Source of the DNA: Candidatus Woesearchaeota archaeon
GTDB taxonomy: Archaea > Nanobdellota > Nanobdellia > Woesearchaeales > JACPBV01
Assembly (NCBI GenBank): GCA_019322475.1
Contig: JAHWIN010000021.1
Coordinates: forward strand, 1 to 32,858
Reading direction: 5' to 3'
Length of the DNA: 32,858 nt
Made by a program: the position numbers and the translations under genes. Below the pieces are notes generated by a model. That model worked only from the letters and a program-made list of their open reading frames with translations, did not search any database and was not told the DNA's origin. Of this stretch, positions 1 to 7,522 are shown piece by piece (position 1 is the first letter of the stretch; each line of letters starts with the position of its first letter).

Positions 1-711
1 ATGCAAATAAAACTATGGAAAAAGCCAAAAAACCCAATAATAATAGAGGGGTTTCCGGGATTCGGGCTGGTAGGGACGATCGCAAGCGAGTTTCTTATAG
101 ACCATCTAAAGACAGAGCTTATAGGGAAGATAGTATTTGAGGAAGCTCCGCCTGTGGTAGCTATACACCAGAACAAGGTTGTCGAGCCCTTGGGGATATT
201 CTACAACAAGAAATACAACCTGGTCATACTCCATGCCATAACAGCGTCTGCAGGGTCTGAATGGAAGCTTGCGGATACCTTAGTCGACCTGTCCAAGCAG
301 CTCAATGCAAAGGAGATAATAAGCATGGAGGGTGTTGGGTCTTCAGGGCTGAAGGCAGCCTCTAACTCTTTTTACTACACAAATATCGAGGGAAGAAAAA
401 AAGTCCTTGATAATATCGGGCTCAAGCCGCTGAAGGAAGGGATAATAATGGGGGTTACAGGGGCGCTGATGCTGAAGATAGACGGCAGGCCCATCTGCTG
501 CCTTTTTGCTGACACTGCATCAAATCTTCCTGACAGCAAGGCTGCTGCAAAGATAATAGAGGCACTGGACAAATACCTTGGATTAAAGGTTGATCCTAAG
601 CCATTGATGCAGCAGGCAGCCCAGTTCGAGGACAAGCTGAAAGGGATATTAAGCTCGAGCAAGAAAGCGCAGGAGATCAGCGACAAGAAGAAGCTCAGCT
701 ATGTCGGGTAG
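1..711 (+). CDS. PAC2-family protein (proteasome assembly chaperone superfamily)
   Basis: A 236-residue protein that reads through the PAC2 fold (PF09754-type). The N-terminal segment around residues 13-28 (IIEGFPGFGLVGTIASEFL) is the family signature, followed by the alternating strand/helix pattern and a MEGVGSS segment near residue 108. Eukaryotic PAC2 relatives chaperone proteasome alpha-ring assembly. Archaeal paralogues are conserved, but their exact job is not settled, so a proteasome role is inferred from the family. The C-terminal 30 residues are charged and probably flexible. The ATG is the first base of the window, so the upstream promoter is not visible and a longer N-terminus cannot be excluded. 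The length is normal for the family. Confidence 0.85.
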   Translation: MQIKLWKKPKNPIIIEGFPGFGLVGTIASEFLIDHLKTELIGKIVFEEAPPVVAIHQNKVVEPLGIFYNKKYNLVILHAITASAGSEWKLADTLVDLSKQLNAKEIISMEGVGSSGLKAASNSFYYTNIEGRKKVLDNIGLKPLKEGIIMGVTGALMLKIDGRPICCLFADTASNLPDSKAAAKIIEALDKYLGLKVDPKPLMQQAAQFEDKLKGILSSSKKAQEISDKKKLSYVG

Positions 712-803
712 AGACTTATTTTTTCTTATTTATCTTATTCTTATTTTTGGGCTTAAATTACGCATCCTGAACATATGCTACTTACAGGGCTTGAAATAAA
801 AAG

Positions 804-812
804 TTTTATATA
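804..812 (+). promoter_or_regulatory. TATA box for the AbrB-like/coiled-coil operon
   Basis: TTTTATATA lies in an AT-rich stretch about 60 bp before the ATG at 875. This would put transcription start near 835-840 and leave a leader of about 40 nt. It is the only strong TATA match between the PAC2 gene and the next start. Confidence 0.45.
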
Positions 813-874
813 CTATTACCATTATTTCTAATGATATTATTATTATTTAAAATATTATTAGGATTACTATTAAA

Positions 875-1033
875 ATGGCAACAAAGATGAGGATCCAGAA
901 GACGAAGAACGACCAGTATATAGTCACTATCCCCAAGGCTTTTGCTGAGGCTTTTGACTTTAAGCAGGGAACGCTGATGGAGTTCAAGATAGATAAAGAT
1001 GGCGGAATACTTATGAGGAAGGTAAGGAGATGA
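875..1033 (+). CDS. AbrB/SpoVT-like swapped-hairpin protein, 52 aa
   Basis: A very short gene. The protein begins MATKMRIQKTKNDQYIVTIP and continues KAFAEAFDFKQGTLMEFKID. This is the AbrB/MazE-like beta-hairpin pattern (strand, 'Y.VTIPKA', helix 'A..F.F..G', strand with an 'MEFKID' core). Such proteins bind DNA as dimers or act as antitoxins. Its stop codon overlaps the start of the next gene (ATGA at 1030-1033), so the two are translationally coupled. This suggests it either autoregulates the operon or works with the downstream membrane protein. There is no toxin-like partner in the usual sense. Start chosen because it is the first ATG after the TATA box and includes the whole hairpin. Confidence 0.75.
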   Translation: MATKMRIQKTKNDQYIVTIPKAFAEAFDFKQGTLMEFKIDKDGGILMRKVRR

Positions 1034-2268
1034 GGGGAAAAATTATGGCCTTGCCTGTTGTAGCTGCCTTAGCTGCGCCTTTTGCAGGCGCTGACTTCTT
1101 GGGTGTAGGGAACGCTTTTTTAAACATCAAGGGCGTTTTAGGGGACTGGAGTCCTGGATCTGGCTCAATAGTGGCAGTGGGAGGGGTAATCCTATTTGTA
1201 TTCATAGTAATATGGATGATGCGCCACAGGAAACAAGCTGTAAGTGAGGGGTATGGGGGGAAAGGGATAGATTGGAAGAAAGGCGGGGGAGAGGGATATA
1301 AGAAACTTAAAGATGCTATGGAAAGGAGGAGACGGGGGAAAAAACAGCTGGAAATAGACCAGCATATTGATGGAAGTTTAGAGAAGCTAGGGGATATTGA
1401 GAAGGGGCTTGACCAGGAAAAGATCAATGTGGATAACAGGCTCTACAGATTGGAGGAATATGTGGAAAAGCTTGGCAAGATAGAGAAAGAGGTAGGCGGG
1501 CAGCTAGCTAACATATTTTCTTTTATCCTGAAGATAACGCAGAAGATAAAGGATGGCAAACTGGCAAACAGGGAATCTGCAAATGAAAGCCTGAAGGTGC
1601 TTTTTATGAAGTACAACCAGGTAAGCATAAAGCATTACCAGGTATTAGAAAGGTTCAGGCAGGTTATCAGGGAAGAGAAGGAGCTTATAGAAACAGAAGA
1701 AAGCATAGAGACAAAAGAAGGCCCTCTCTTAAGCAAAGAGAAGATAATGGAAAGGGAGGAAATAAGAAAGATAGATGAAGAACTGAGGGAAGCGCTGAAA
1801 GAGCTAAAAGACCTGGAGAAGGGAAATGCTCCTAAGCGTGAGATAAAGATGCAGCACAAGAAGATAAAGGACATCACAAAAAGGATGGAGATAATAAAGA
1901 AGGAATTAAGAGGGGAGCATAAGGAGGAGAAAGACCTGAAAAAAAAGGAAGGAATCAGCAAAAAGCTTAGGGAGACATTGGATGAGATGGAAGAAATAAT
2001 CCAGAATATTGAAAATAGGGAAGAGGTGGTTAGGGCTGGTGGAAATGTAACCTCGATTACAAAAAAGAGCGGGGCTGCATTTGAAGATGATATGAAAACA
2101 TTAGAAAAAAAGTCAGATAAGGTTAATAGGTATATCGAGAAGCTAAGGGAGATTGACAGGAGGGATATCAAGCTGGAGCTGAAAGCAAACAACCTGAATA
2201 GAAAGATGGGAGAATGGAGCAAGAAGGAAGAAGATACTAAAAATAAGGAGTTGAAGCTGGCGGCTTAG
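1030..2268 (+). CDS. Membrane-anchored long coiled-coil protein
   Basis: 412 residues, function not recognised. Residues 6-22 are small and hydrophobic (ALPVVAALAAPFAGADF) and may be a signal or first membrane segment. Residues about 46-64 form a clear transmembrane helix ending at a WMMRHRK basic stop-transfer. The remaining roughly 340 residues are almost entirely charged heptad-like helix rich in E, K and R. A slightly hydrophobic interruption near 160-175 (LANIFSFILKI) breaks the coil. The topology fits a surface or membrane anchor with a long cytoplasmic coiled coil. It is translationally coupled through ATGA to the AbrB-like gene, so both are made from one message. Coiled-coil composition makes homology calls unreliable. 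Confidence 0.7.
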   Translation: MRGKIMALPVVAALAAPFAGADFLGVGNAFLNIKGVLGDWSPGSGSIVAVGGVILFVFIVIWMMRHRKQAVSEGYGGKGIDWKKGGGEGYKKLKDAMERRRRGKKQLEIDQHIDGSLEKLGDIEKGLDQEKINVDNRLYRLEEYVEKLGKIEKEVGGQLANIFSFILKITQKIKDGKLANRESANESLKVLFMKYNQVSIKHYQVLERFRQVIREEKELIETEESIETKEGPLLSKEKIMEREEIRKIDEELREALKELKDLEKGNAPKREIKMQHKKIKDITKRMEIIKKELRGEHKEEKDLKKKEGISKKLRETLDEMEEIIQNIENREEVVRAGGNVTSITKKSGAAFEDDMKTLEKKSDKVNRYIEKLREIDRRDIKLELKANNLNRKMGEWSKKEEDTKNKELKLAA

Positions 2269-2514
2269 GATCAGATAGTTTTTTAGGCCAAAAATAAAGC
2301 TAACCTTCGATCATGATACTTCTGTTGGTTTCCTGACAGACCCAATACCCCAAGCCGGGCGTGAGATTATCAAGGGAATTTAAGATATCCTTTTTTCATC
2401 ATAGATCAAACCTGCAATTTGAGCTTTAACTAAGGTTCAAGGGGTAAGCGTTGCAGCAGCCCCATAATTCCTGATCTGCTTGCCAAAAAATTGGCTTCTG
2501 CATCTGCCCATACA

Positions 2515-2811
2515 TCAATTGTAAGTCAGATGATAATCTACATATAAAGCATCAGTATTCCTGTTGATTATCAGCAGGCAGGAATCTTGTGCTGCCTGCG
2601 CCTTTATAGATGTTTTGGAAGTGCCAAGCTCTTTATAGGAAGCTACATCCTGGCTGAATTCAAAGAAATACCTTATCTTATCCATATCATTTAAGATAAA
2701 TACGTCAACCTTTCCTGTAGCTGCAAGGTCTATGTCCACAGGGTATTTTGAATCCAGCCCAAGACCTTCATAGTTCATATTGAGGGCATAATAGTGCTCC
2801 CCTTCTATCAT
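2515..2811 (-). CDS. Small hypothetical protein, possibly a truncated exported beta-domain protein
   Basis: 98 residues beginning MIEGEHYYALNMNYEGLG, then GKVDVFILNDMDKIRYFFEF and a closing strand pattern CLLIINRNTDALYVDYHLTY. This pattern (surface-exposed 'VDVFIL' strand, 'ND.DK.RYF', final 'LIINRN') resembles the beta-sandwich end of archaeal membrane-anchored proteins of the type TM helix + domain. The expected N-terminal membrane helix is absent: an in-frame stop lies six codons upstream of the ATG, and no hydrophobic segment is encoded in the other frames of the 130 bp before it. It is therefore either a cytoplasmic small protein or the remnant of a longer gene. No convincing ribosome binding site precedes the ATG. 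Confidence 0.45.
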   Translation of the reverse strand: MIEGEHYYALNMNYEGLGLDSKYPVDIDLAATGKVDVFILNDMDKIRYFFEFSQDVASYKELGTSKTSIKAQAAQDSCLLIINRNTDALYVDYHLTYN

Positions 2812-2942
2812 CAGATTCCCTGTAAGTTATGCACCCCCTTGGATGAGAATGAAGCCAACTTTTTAAAATGTACTATTTTTCACAACCGAAACGTAGTTAG
2901 TTGGCACATTACATAAGATACCAAGGAAAAGCTAAGAAGAAG

Positions 2943-3212
2943 CTAAACATCAACAGCCCTGCCTTTTTCCTTATCAAATAACTTCGTTTTTTTAGGGACA
3001 TCTTCCCTGACGACCATAGATCTTCCTGATTTTAGAGGTATCATGAAGAGGCGCTTTCTCGAGCCCTCACTTTTAAGGATAAGGGAATATTTTCCTTTTT
3101 TTACCGGCTTTCCTGTATCAGGATCTATGTAGGTATATTTCACGTAAGAGCCTTTTTCCTCAAGAACCCTCACTTCATTGTTTTTAGTAAGCGTTTCTTT
3201 AGGATATTCCAT
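2943..3212 (-). CDS. Small basic hypothetical protein, 89 aa
   Basis: Begins MEYPKETLTKNNEVRVLEEK, followed by YVKYTYIDPDTGKPVKKGKYSL, a beta-rich basic protein with no recognised family. A TATA-like ATTAATATA lies about 25 bp before the ATG on the minus strand, which suggests leaderless transcription and supports 3212 as the start. Transcription runs towards the 98-aa ORF, with 131 bp between them. Composition matches the GC-moderate neighbours and not the AT-rich genes, so it is probably a resident gene. Lys+Arg content is high enough that nucleic-acid binding is possible, but that is only an inference. Confidence 0.6.
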   Translation of the reverse strand: MEYPKETLTKNNEVRVLEEKGSYVKYTYIDPDTGKPVKKGKYSLILKSEGSRKRLFMIPLKSGRSMVVREDVPKKTKLFDKEKGRAVDV

Positions 3213-3763
3213 TGTTTTAGCTATAAGCTCTCTTGTATATTAATGTTTTTATCTATCCTGGAGGCTGAAACGGCTAAATTTTTAGGTTATAGGCAGTATA
3301 CTCTTAAAATTTTTAGAAAATTGATGGTGCCTAACCAGCATAGATAAGTGTATTCTTTAGGACTTAAGGGGTTTCAGGCAAAGGCTGAAGAGGATCTGCA
3401 GATTATCTTTTCGTCACTCACTTTACTAAAAAATAAAGGGTTTTTTGCAGGATTTAGCTTCTAAATGCACCTAAGATATGCCTGCAGAGGGTGTGCCAAA
3501 AAAACCATAAAACCCTGTTTTTTCTATGGATTCCACAAAAGATTGTTTGGGCTTATGCTCACTTATCTAGCACTCACTTTACGGTTTTTGTTTGTATTAT
3601 TTTCAATATTGTAAATATTGTAATTTTTGTGAAAAGTGAGATATTGACTATAATATATAGATTGGGATAGATATATTTAAGGATAATATTGTAATTTAAT
3701 AGATATTTTATAGTATATAAAAATTTATATAATCGATTAGAATCTACTTAGTAGTGATGATAA
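3213..3763. other. 551-bp intergenic region with repeated motifs, no gene seen
   Basis: Divergent promoters flank this stretch. It contains the pair of motifs GGCTAAATTTTTAG (3272-3285) and ATGGTGCCTAAC (3324-3335), which recur together at 11115-11158. It also holds several copies of CTCACTTT, the complement of the AAAGTGAG motif that recurs around 8650-9320, and three copies of AATATTGTAAWTT (3605-3617, 3614-3626 overlapping, 3685-3697). The first AATATTG pair forms a perfect CAATATT-gta-AATATTG hairpin or operator. No reading frame with a credible start was found. The AATATTG copies sit 60-160 bp upstream of the 3764 gene and could be its operators. Confidence 0.5.
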
Positions 3764-3961
3764 ATGTTTGATTTCGTATGGAAAGTCAAAGAGTCCTTTA
3801 GGAAGGTCAAGTCTGACGTCACAGGCCTTAGGGAAAACGTTAATGACTGGATCATTTTTCTTGACGGTAAAGACACAGAGATAGAAAAAAGGCTGGACAG
3901 GATCGAAGCCAGGATCGAAAGGCTTGAGGAAACGATGCTAAGAGCCTTAAGCTTGAGATAA
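3764..3961 (+). CDS. Short coiled-coil protein, 65 aa
   Basis: Starts MFDFVWKVKESFRKVKSDVT and ends with a heptad stretch EKRLDRIEARIERLEETML, giving a predicted amphipathic helix followed by a parallel coiled coil. Several DPANN genomes carry comparable short 'VKESFRKVKSD' proteins, sometimes with longer C-termini, but no function is known. Strong AT-rich promoter sequence with TATATAA/TTTATATAAT lies at 3713-3732, and GTGATG a few bases before the ATG may act as a ribosome binding site. No partner gene is adjacent on the same strand. Confidence 0.6.
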   Translation: MFDFVWKVKESFRKVKSDVTGLRENVNDWIIFLDGKDTEIEKRLDRIEARIERLEETMLRALSLR

Positions 3962-4193
3962 TAAAAAAATTTAAAAATAAAGATAAGCATTATTTCTTGT
4001 GGAAAATAATTTTGTCGTCTATTTTTTTGCCTAATCTTTTTGAAAACTTCGGCTTGAATAAAGGCTGAAATAAGGGCCAAAAAAATTCCAGATGATGCAA
4101 ACTACCTATTTTTTATTTTATGGGGGTATTTGGGCTTTTATATTTGATCTGCTGGCTGATGGAAGAAAAGATGATGCGGTAAAAAAGCATATG

Positions 4194-5069
4194 CTAAAGG
4201 GTGTCAAGGGGGCTTTTTACAGCCTTTAACCTTTCGAGAGAAACCTTTGTGTAGATCTGCGTCGTGGAAAGATCTGAATGGCCTAACAGCTTCTGGATAG
4301 TCCTGATATCTGTCCCTGAATCCAGGAGGTGGGTTGCAAAGCTTGATCTCAAGGCATGACAGAATACCTTTTTGGTTATGTTTGACCTTATCGCAGCATC
4401 TTTCACTATCCTTTGGGCCTGCCTTGCGCTCAATGGGCTTTTTTTGTACTCAAAAAGGAATGTCTGGCCTTTTTTCTTTTTTAGGTAGCTCTTTAAGTGG
4501 GGTATAAGCCTATTGGAAAGGGTCACAAACCTCTCTTTTTTTCCTTTTCCAAACTTGACAAACAGCAGTTTCTCCACCAGGTTTATATCCCTGATACGGA
4601 TGTTTACAGCTTCACTAACACGAAGGCCTGTGCTGTAGAGAAGCTCTATAAGCAGGCGGTGCTTCCTGTTCTTTGCAGAGGATATCATAGACCTTATCTC
4701 ATCTTTTGTCAGGACGACAGGCAGCTTCTCCTCCTTCCTTACCGGCTTTATCCCTGTGAATATGCCCTTCTCAAGAACACTTTCATAGAAGAACCTTAAA
4801 GAAGAGATAACAAGGTTTACAGCTGCGTGGCTCATGCCTTTATCTGAAAGGAGGTATGCGATGTAGGCTTTAAGGTCCCTTGAGGTTATATCCTGGGGTG
4901 TCCTCTTGGATCCTATGGACTTCAGGCTTTTCTGATACTCTGCATGGGTCTTGGAGCTATTCACAAAATCAAGGAACCTTTGGTTTTGGTAAAGGTAGGT
5001 TTTGATGGTCTGCCTGCTAAAGCCCCTGATCTTCAATTCTGTTTCCAGATCCTTTAAGAAGTTCAACAC
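4194..5069 (-). CDS. xerA: Tyrosine recombinase, XerA-like
   Basis: 291 residues. Residues about 1-95 are the SAM-like core-binding domain and 115-291 the catalytic domain. Catalytic residues are visible: Arg150 (STGLRVSEA), Lys175 in the beta-hairpin FGKGKKER, His238 and Arg241 (HALRSSFATHLL), His264 (LLGHSDLSTTQ) and the nucleophile Tyr273 (QIYT). The length and lack of extra domains fit the archaeal XerA group that resolves chromosome dimers at dif, but an element integrase of the same size cannot be excluded. The ORF opens at GTG (5069) with TTG as the next codon, and a TATA-like TTTAAATAAA lies about 40 bp upstream. The dif-like palindrome at 5125-5152 sits just beyond this promoter. The genes to its right show accessory character. 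Confidence 0.88.
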   Translation of the reverse strand: MLNFLKDLETELKIRGFSRQTIKTYLYQNQRFLDFVNSSKTHAEYQKSLKSIGSKRTPQDITSRDLKAYIAYLLSDKGMSHAAVNLVISSLRFFYESVLEKGIFTGIKPVRKEEKLPVVLTKDEIRSMISSAKNRKHRLLIELLYSTGLRVSEAVNIRIRDINLVEKLLFVKFGKGKKERFVTLSNRLIPHLKSYLKKKKGQTFLFEYKKSPLSARQAQRIVKDAAIRSNITKKVFCHALRSSFATHLLDSGTDIRTIQKLLGHSDLSTTQIYTKVSLERLKAVKSPLDTL

Positions 5070-5124
5070 CTCATTTTTCTTGATTTTTGTAAAAAAAGCA
5101 AACTTTTATTTAAATTTTTCTAAA

Positions 5125-5152
5125 TGGTCGTGTAATACACATTATACGACAC
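5125..5152. promoter_or_regulatory. dif-like 28-bp palindrome upstream of the recombinase
   Basis: Two 11-bp arms, TGGTCGTGTAA and TTATACGACAC, flank a 6-bp centre TACACA. The inner 10 bp of the arms match as an inverted repeat with one mismatch. The organisation (arm ending ..TAA, 6-bp spacer, arm starting TTA..) is that of Xer dif sites. It lies about 55 bp upstream of the recombinase start, next to its TATA box, so it could instead be an operator for that gene. Confidence 0.45.
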
Positions 5153-5253
5153 TTTTACGTATAAAATAAGGGTGGGGGTTGGCGAAGGCATCATCTTGAT
5201 TGAAAAGGCAGGGGTTTTTGTGATGAAAATGGTGTTGGGTTTTGGTGGGTTTT

Positions 5254-5281
5254 AATCACTATGTTAATGTAGTGATTTTTT
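5254..5281 (+). terminator. Hairpin followed by a T run
   Basis: AATCACTA (5254-5261) and TAGTGATT (5270-5277) form a perfect 8-bp stem with an 8-nt loop, followed directly by a T run. No plus-strand gene ends just upstream, so it may be an isolated terminator that insulates the next promoter, or an operator. Confidence 0.35.
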
Positions 5282-5358
5282 AGTAAGGTTTTTATATTGG
5301 AATGTATTTCTGAAGATAATTTGGATAATCTTAAAGAAGGATAGATTGGAGGGAGAAA

Positions 5359-5826
5359 ATGACTGGTAGACCTGTTGAAGAAATCAAACAAGATGATTAT
5401 TTGCTAAATAGTGGGTTTGGAGGGGGTGTCAGAGTAGGAATAACTATGGAAATTTTTGGTGTGGATGGAAAAACAGAGGGTCTACCTAATAAGGTTAAGG
5501 TGGTAGATACCTTTTATTTTCTCTCTGCAATTGGTGCCTATCCCTATGAGCTTAATTTCGAAAAAGAGGGATTTATCCCCCTGTTTCAGTTGAATAAAGG
5601 AGTAATTTGGCATGGCGATATTACTTATTTTATAAAACAAAAAAGAGAAGAAGCCAATAAGCCAGTAGGGTTTGTTCCACTATCTAACTCTGTTGATGGA
5701 GTGTTAGAAGAGTTGTCCAGTTATAAAGCACAAAATATCGAAAAAGTTGTTTCTATACATCTCCCTAAAACAATTGTAGACTTATCTAGGGGGAACTTAT
5801 TCATTTACACCCCTCCGAAGGCTTGA
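5359..5826 (+). CDS. AT-rich hypothetical protein, 155 aa
   Basis: Not recognised. Begins MTGRPVEEIKQDDYLLNSGF. The rest is a soluble alpha/beta-looking sequence with glycines early (SGFGGGVRVGIT) and no membrane segment or cysteine motif. A strong ribosome binding site (GGAGGGAG) lies 6-8 bp before the ATG, and a TATA-like TTTTTATATT lies about 65 bp upstream, so the gene looks live. Codon choice is markedly AT-rich (GGT, GTT, AAA, TTA) compared with the GC-moderate neighbours. Together with its position next to the recombinase, this suggests recent acquisition. Confidence 0.65.
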   Translation: MTGRPVEEIKQDDYLLNSGFGGGVRVGITMEIFGVDGKTEGLPNKVKVVDTFYFLSAIGAYPYELNFEKEGFIPLFQLNKGVIWHGDITYFIKQKREEANKPVGFVPLSNSVDGVLEELSSYKAQNIEKVVSIHLPKTIVDLSRGNLFIYTPPKA

Positions 5827-5944
5827 AAATTTGTGATTATTGACCTAAAGAAGAGGGCGTTAGATTATATTTTTTTGTTCTTTTTCCAGCTTTGATTTTT
5901 ATTTCAATATCGAAACAAACAACAAAACTTTATCAAAACTTCCA

Positions 5945-6025
5945 ATCAAAACCTAAAACATTTAATCTAAATCACTAAATAAAACTTTTAATCAATGCTT
6001 AAAATATTTAGGTTTAGGTTTTGAT
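5945..6025. repeat. 13-bp inverted repeat around the left 47-bp repeat
   Basis: ATCAAAACCTAAA (5945-5957) is the exact reverse complement of TTTAGGTTTTGAT (6013-6025). The right arm lies at the end of the left copy of the 47-bp direct repeat. The spacer is 55 bp and AT-rich. Confidence 0.5.
5977..6023. repeat. 47-bp direct repeat, left copy
   Basis: Identical over all 47 bases to 6719-6765, with mismatches immediately outside both ends. The repeat is AT-rich and ends in two TTTAGG/TTTTG blocks. It bounds a 742-bp unit that holds two divergent small genes. The position near a tyrosine recombinase makes an att-like or recombination-derived origin possible. Confidence 0.85.
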
Positions 6026-6048
6026 AAAACTTGGATAAAAAAAGCATA

Positions 6049-6378
6049 TCAAGCAGCAATCTCTGCCTTCTGATTTGCCAGTTCTTCCTGAACTAACTTC
6101 TTTGAAATCACTGTATCTAATTCGAGTAATTTTCTTACCAGCGGGCTATTCATGTTCAACTTGTATAGCTCAGCCCTCCCTATTCTCCTTGTTTTTTCCA
6201 CGATTCCAAGCATGACTATCTTACTCCAAAACTGGTGTAAGGTACTCCAGCCTATATCGGCGTTTTTAGCTATATCTGTCAAGCTATAGTCAAACTCCCT
6301 GTTATCCAGAAAAAAATCTATAACTTTTACTATGGGTGATTCTCCAAATACCAACCTAAAAGATGTTTTTTCTTCCAT
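6049..6378 (-). CDS. Winged-helix transcriptional regulator, 109 aa
   Basis: Residues about 14-75 form a winged helix: FGESPIVKVIDFFLDNREFDY, then YSLTDIAKNADIGWSTLHQFW as the helix-turn-helix, and a wing VEKTRRIGRAELYKLN. The C-terminal helix (SPLVRKLLELDTVISKKLVQEEL) is the usual dimerisation or tail region of short archaeal ArsR/MarR-like regulators. A TATA-like AAAATATATAAAC lies about 28 bp before the ATG on the minus strand, so it is probably leaderless. It is divergent from the 79-aa gene, and both lie inside the 47-bp repeat-bounded unit, so it may control the shared intergenic region. Confidence 0.75.
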   Translation of the reverse strand: MEEKTSFRLVFGESPIVKVIDFFLDNREFDYSLTDIAKNADIGWSTLHQFWSKIVMLGIVEKTRRIGRAELYKLNMNSPLVRKLLELDTVISKKLVQEELANQKAEIAA

Positions 6379-6479
6379 TGTAATATCCTGTATAATTAGA
6401 TTGTTTATATATTTTTCGTTATTTAAACGTTCGATTGAGTGAATAAAACAATAAATATCAGTTCATCTTCCAAAATTAA

Positions 6480-6719
6480 ATGGATTTCAAAAGGATTATC
6501 CTGAGAAAACTATTCAGACGGAGGGTGATAGGAGGAAAACATACAGCTATAGAACATTTAACAAAGAGCCTGCCAGGACACGTCGCCGGGGATGCTAAAA
6601 AAGCTATCAAGGATCTAATCAAAGAAGGACTTATCCTCTCCAAGCCCACTTCTTATGGCTTACAAGTAAGCTTAAATCCTCAGAGAATTGATGAAATCTC
6701 CAGAATGATTGAGGAATAA
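6480..6719 (+). CDS. Small winged-helix-like protein, 79 aa
   Basis: Begins MDFKRIILRKLFRRRVIGGK, with a conserved-looking core HTAIEHLTKSLPGHVAGDAKK and AIKDLIKEGLILSKPTSYGL. The pattern of two helices, then 'LIKEGLI..KPT.YG..VSLNP' as a wing, matches a small archaeal winged-helix family seen beside mobile or regulatory genes (family recalled, name not certain). Strongly basic N-terminus. Its stop codon lies at the first bases of the right 47-bp repeat copy (overlap at base 6719), so the gene end and repeat boundary coincide. Divergent from the winged-helix regulator, with 101 bp between starts. Confidence 0.65.
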   Translation: MDFKRIILRKLFRRRVIGGKHTAIEHLTKSLPGHVAGDAKKAIKDLIKEGLILSKPTSYGLQVSLNPQRIDEISRMIEE

Positions 6720-6765
6720 AATAAAACTTTTAATCAATGCTTAAAATATTTAGGTTTAGGTTTTG
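6719..6765. repeat. 47-bp direct repeat, right copy
   Basis: Exact copy of 5977-6023 at an offset of 742 bp. It begins at the last base of the 79-aa gene's stop codon. Confidence 0.85.
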
Positions 6766-6841
6766 CAGATCTCTGGTGAAAAGGCAGGAAAATACAAGGA
6801 AACAAGAAAGAAATAAAGAGGAGAACAAGGAAAAAACAAAG

Positions 6842-7384
6842 CTAAAGATGAAGCCTTCTCTGCTCTATCTGCAGGATGTTCTCTTTGGCCTGCCTGGCCT
6901 TAAACTGCTTGTTAAGGGTAAGGTGGGCCTCATTGGCCTTGTATCTCTTCAGTATAGGTATCCCTTTTCTGACCATGTTCGAGACGTAAGACGAGACTAT
7001 GTCTTCGGGAAGGCACACCTTTCTTGCTATGTCTAAGTAAGTTACTGGCCCTTTTACCTCTTCAAGGGTATAGAGGACAAGGAAGATCTCCTGCTCTCTC
7101 CTGGTCAGGCTTATGGGCTTAAACTGCTGTTTTTCCTCTACATCCATGCCATGCTTCTGCAGGAAAAGGTCGAGCTTGTCGAGCCTTTCTGATATCTTGT
7201 TGAGCTTCTGGTCTATGTTGCAGATCAGCTCGTAATTAGCCTGTATCTCACTGGTGTTCTGGTTAATGGCTGTAAGGTGGTCTTCAAATTCATCCCTCAC
7301 CTGAGAAAAAGCACTGTGCATCAGCGTATTCGTCTCTCTGAACGCGTCAGAGTATACTGTCTCTTTTTTTTCTGTAAGTAACAC
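6842..7384 (-). CDS. Coiled coil + C-terminal HTH protein, 180 aa
   Basis: Residues about 10-85 are heptad-rich helix (ISERLDKLDLFLQK at the end). Residues about 92-150 look like a LuxR/sigma-4-type helix-turn-helix: SLTRREQEIFLVLYTLEE then YLDIARKVCLPEDIVSSYVS and NMVRKGIPILKRY. The tail is basic. The architecture suggests an oligomeric DNA-binding protein. The start is GTG (7384), with GGGGGTGAT as a ribosome binding site 5-8 bp upstream, and a TTTAAATA box at 7420-7427. Beyond that lies a nested palindrome (GTTATTTT 7432-7439 / AAAATAAC 7475-7482, with AAAATAT/ATATTTT inside), likely an operator. It shares design and orientation with the next gene, so the two may be functionally related. 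Confidence 0.6.
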   Translation of the reverse strand: MLLTEKKETVYSDAFRETNTLMHSAFSQVRDEFEDHLTAINQNTSEIQANYELICNIDQKLNKISERLDKLDLFLQKHGMDVEEKQQFKPISLTRREQEIFLVLYTLEEVKGPVTYLDIARKVCLPEDIVSSYVSNMVRKGIPILKRYKANEAHLTLNKQFKARQAKENILQIEQRRLHL

Positions 7385-7431
7385 TCAAATCACCCCCGCT
7401 TTGTTTGGAAGGTTGGGTGTTTAAATAGATT

Positions 7432-7482
7432 GTTATTTTGGAAAATATATTCCGGAGAATATTTTTCAATAGTGAAAATAAC
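7432..7482. promoter_or_regulatory. Nested palindrome upstream of the 180-aa HTH gene
   Basis: Outer arms GTTATTTT (7432-7439) and AAAATAAC (7475-7482) are exact complements. Inside them AAAATAT (7442-7448) pairs with ATATTTT (7459-7465) around a TCCGGA core. The element lies just upstream of the minus-strand TATA box at 7420-7427, which is the position for an activator or repressor site. Confidence 0.45.
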
Positions 7483-7522
7483 AGATCGGATACGAGGAAA
7501 AAGAGCTGTCTCAGAGGAGAAT

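Noticed and set aside
4497..4799. 100-aa plus-strand frame
   Set aside because: Antisense to the catalytic domain of the tyrosine recombinase, whose active-site residues are all intact on the minus strand.
5191..5391. 66-aa minus-strand frame
   Set aside because: Runs over the start and ribosome binding site of the 155-aa gene; low-complexity Ser/Leu/Pro sequence typical of chance frames.
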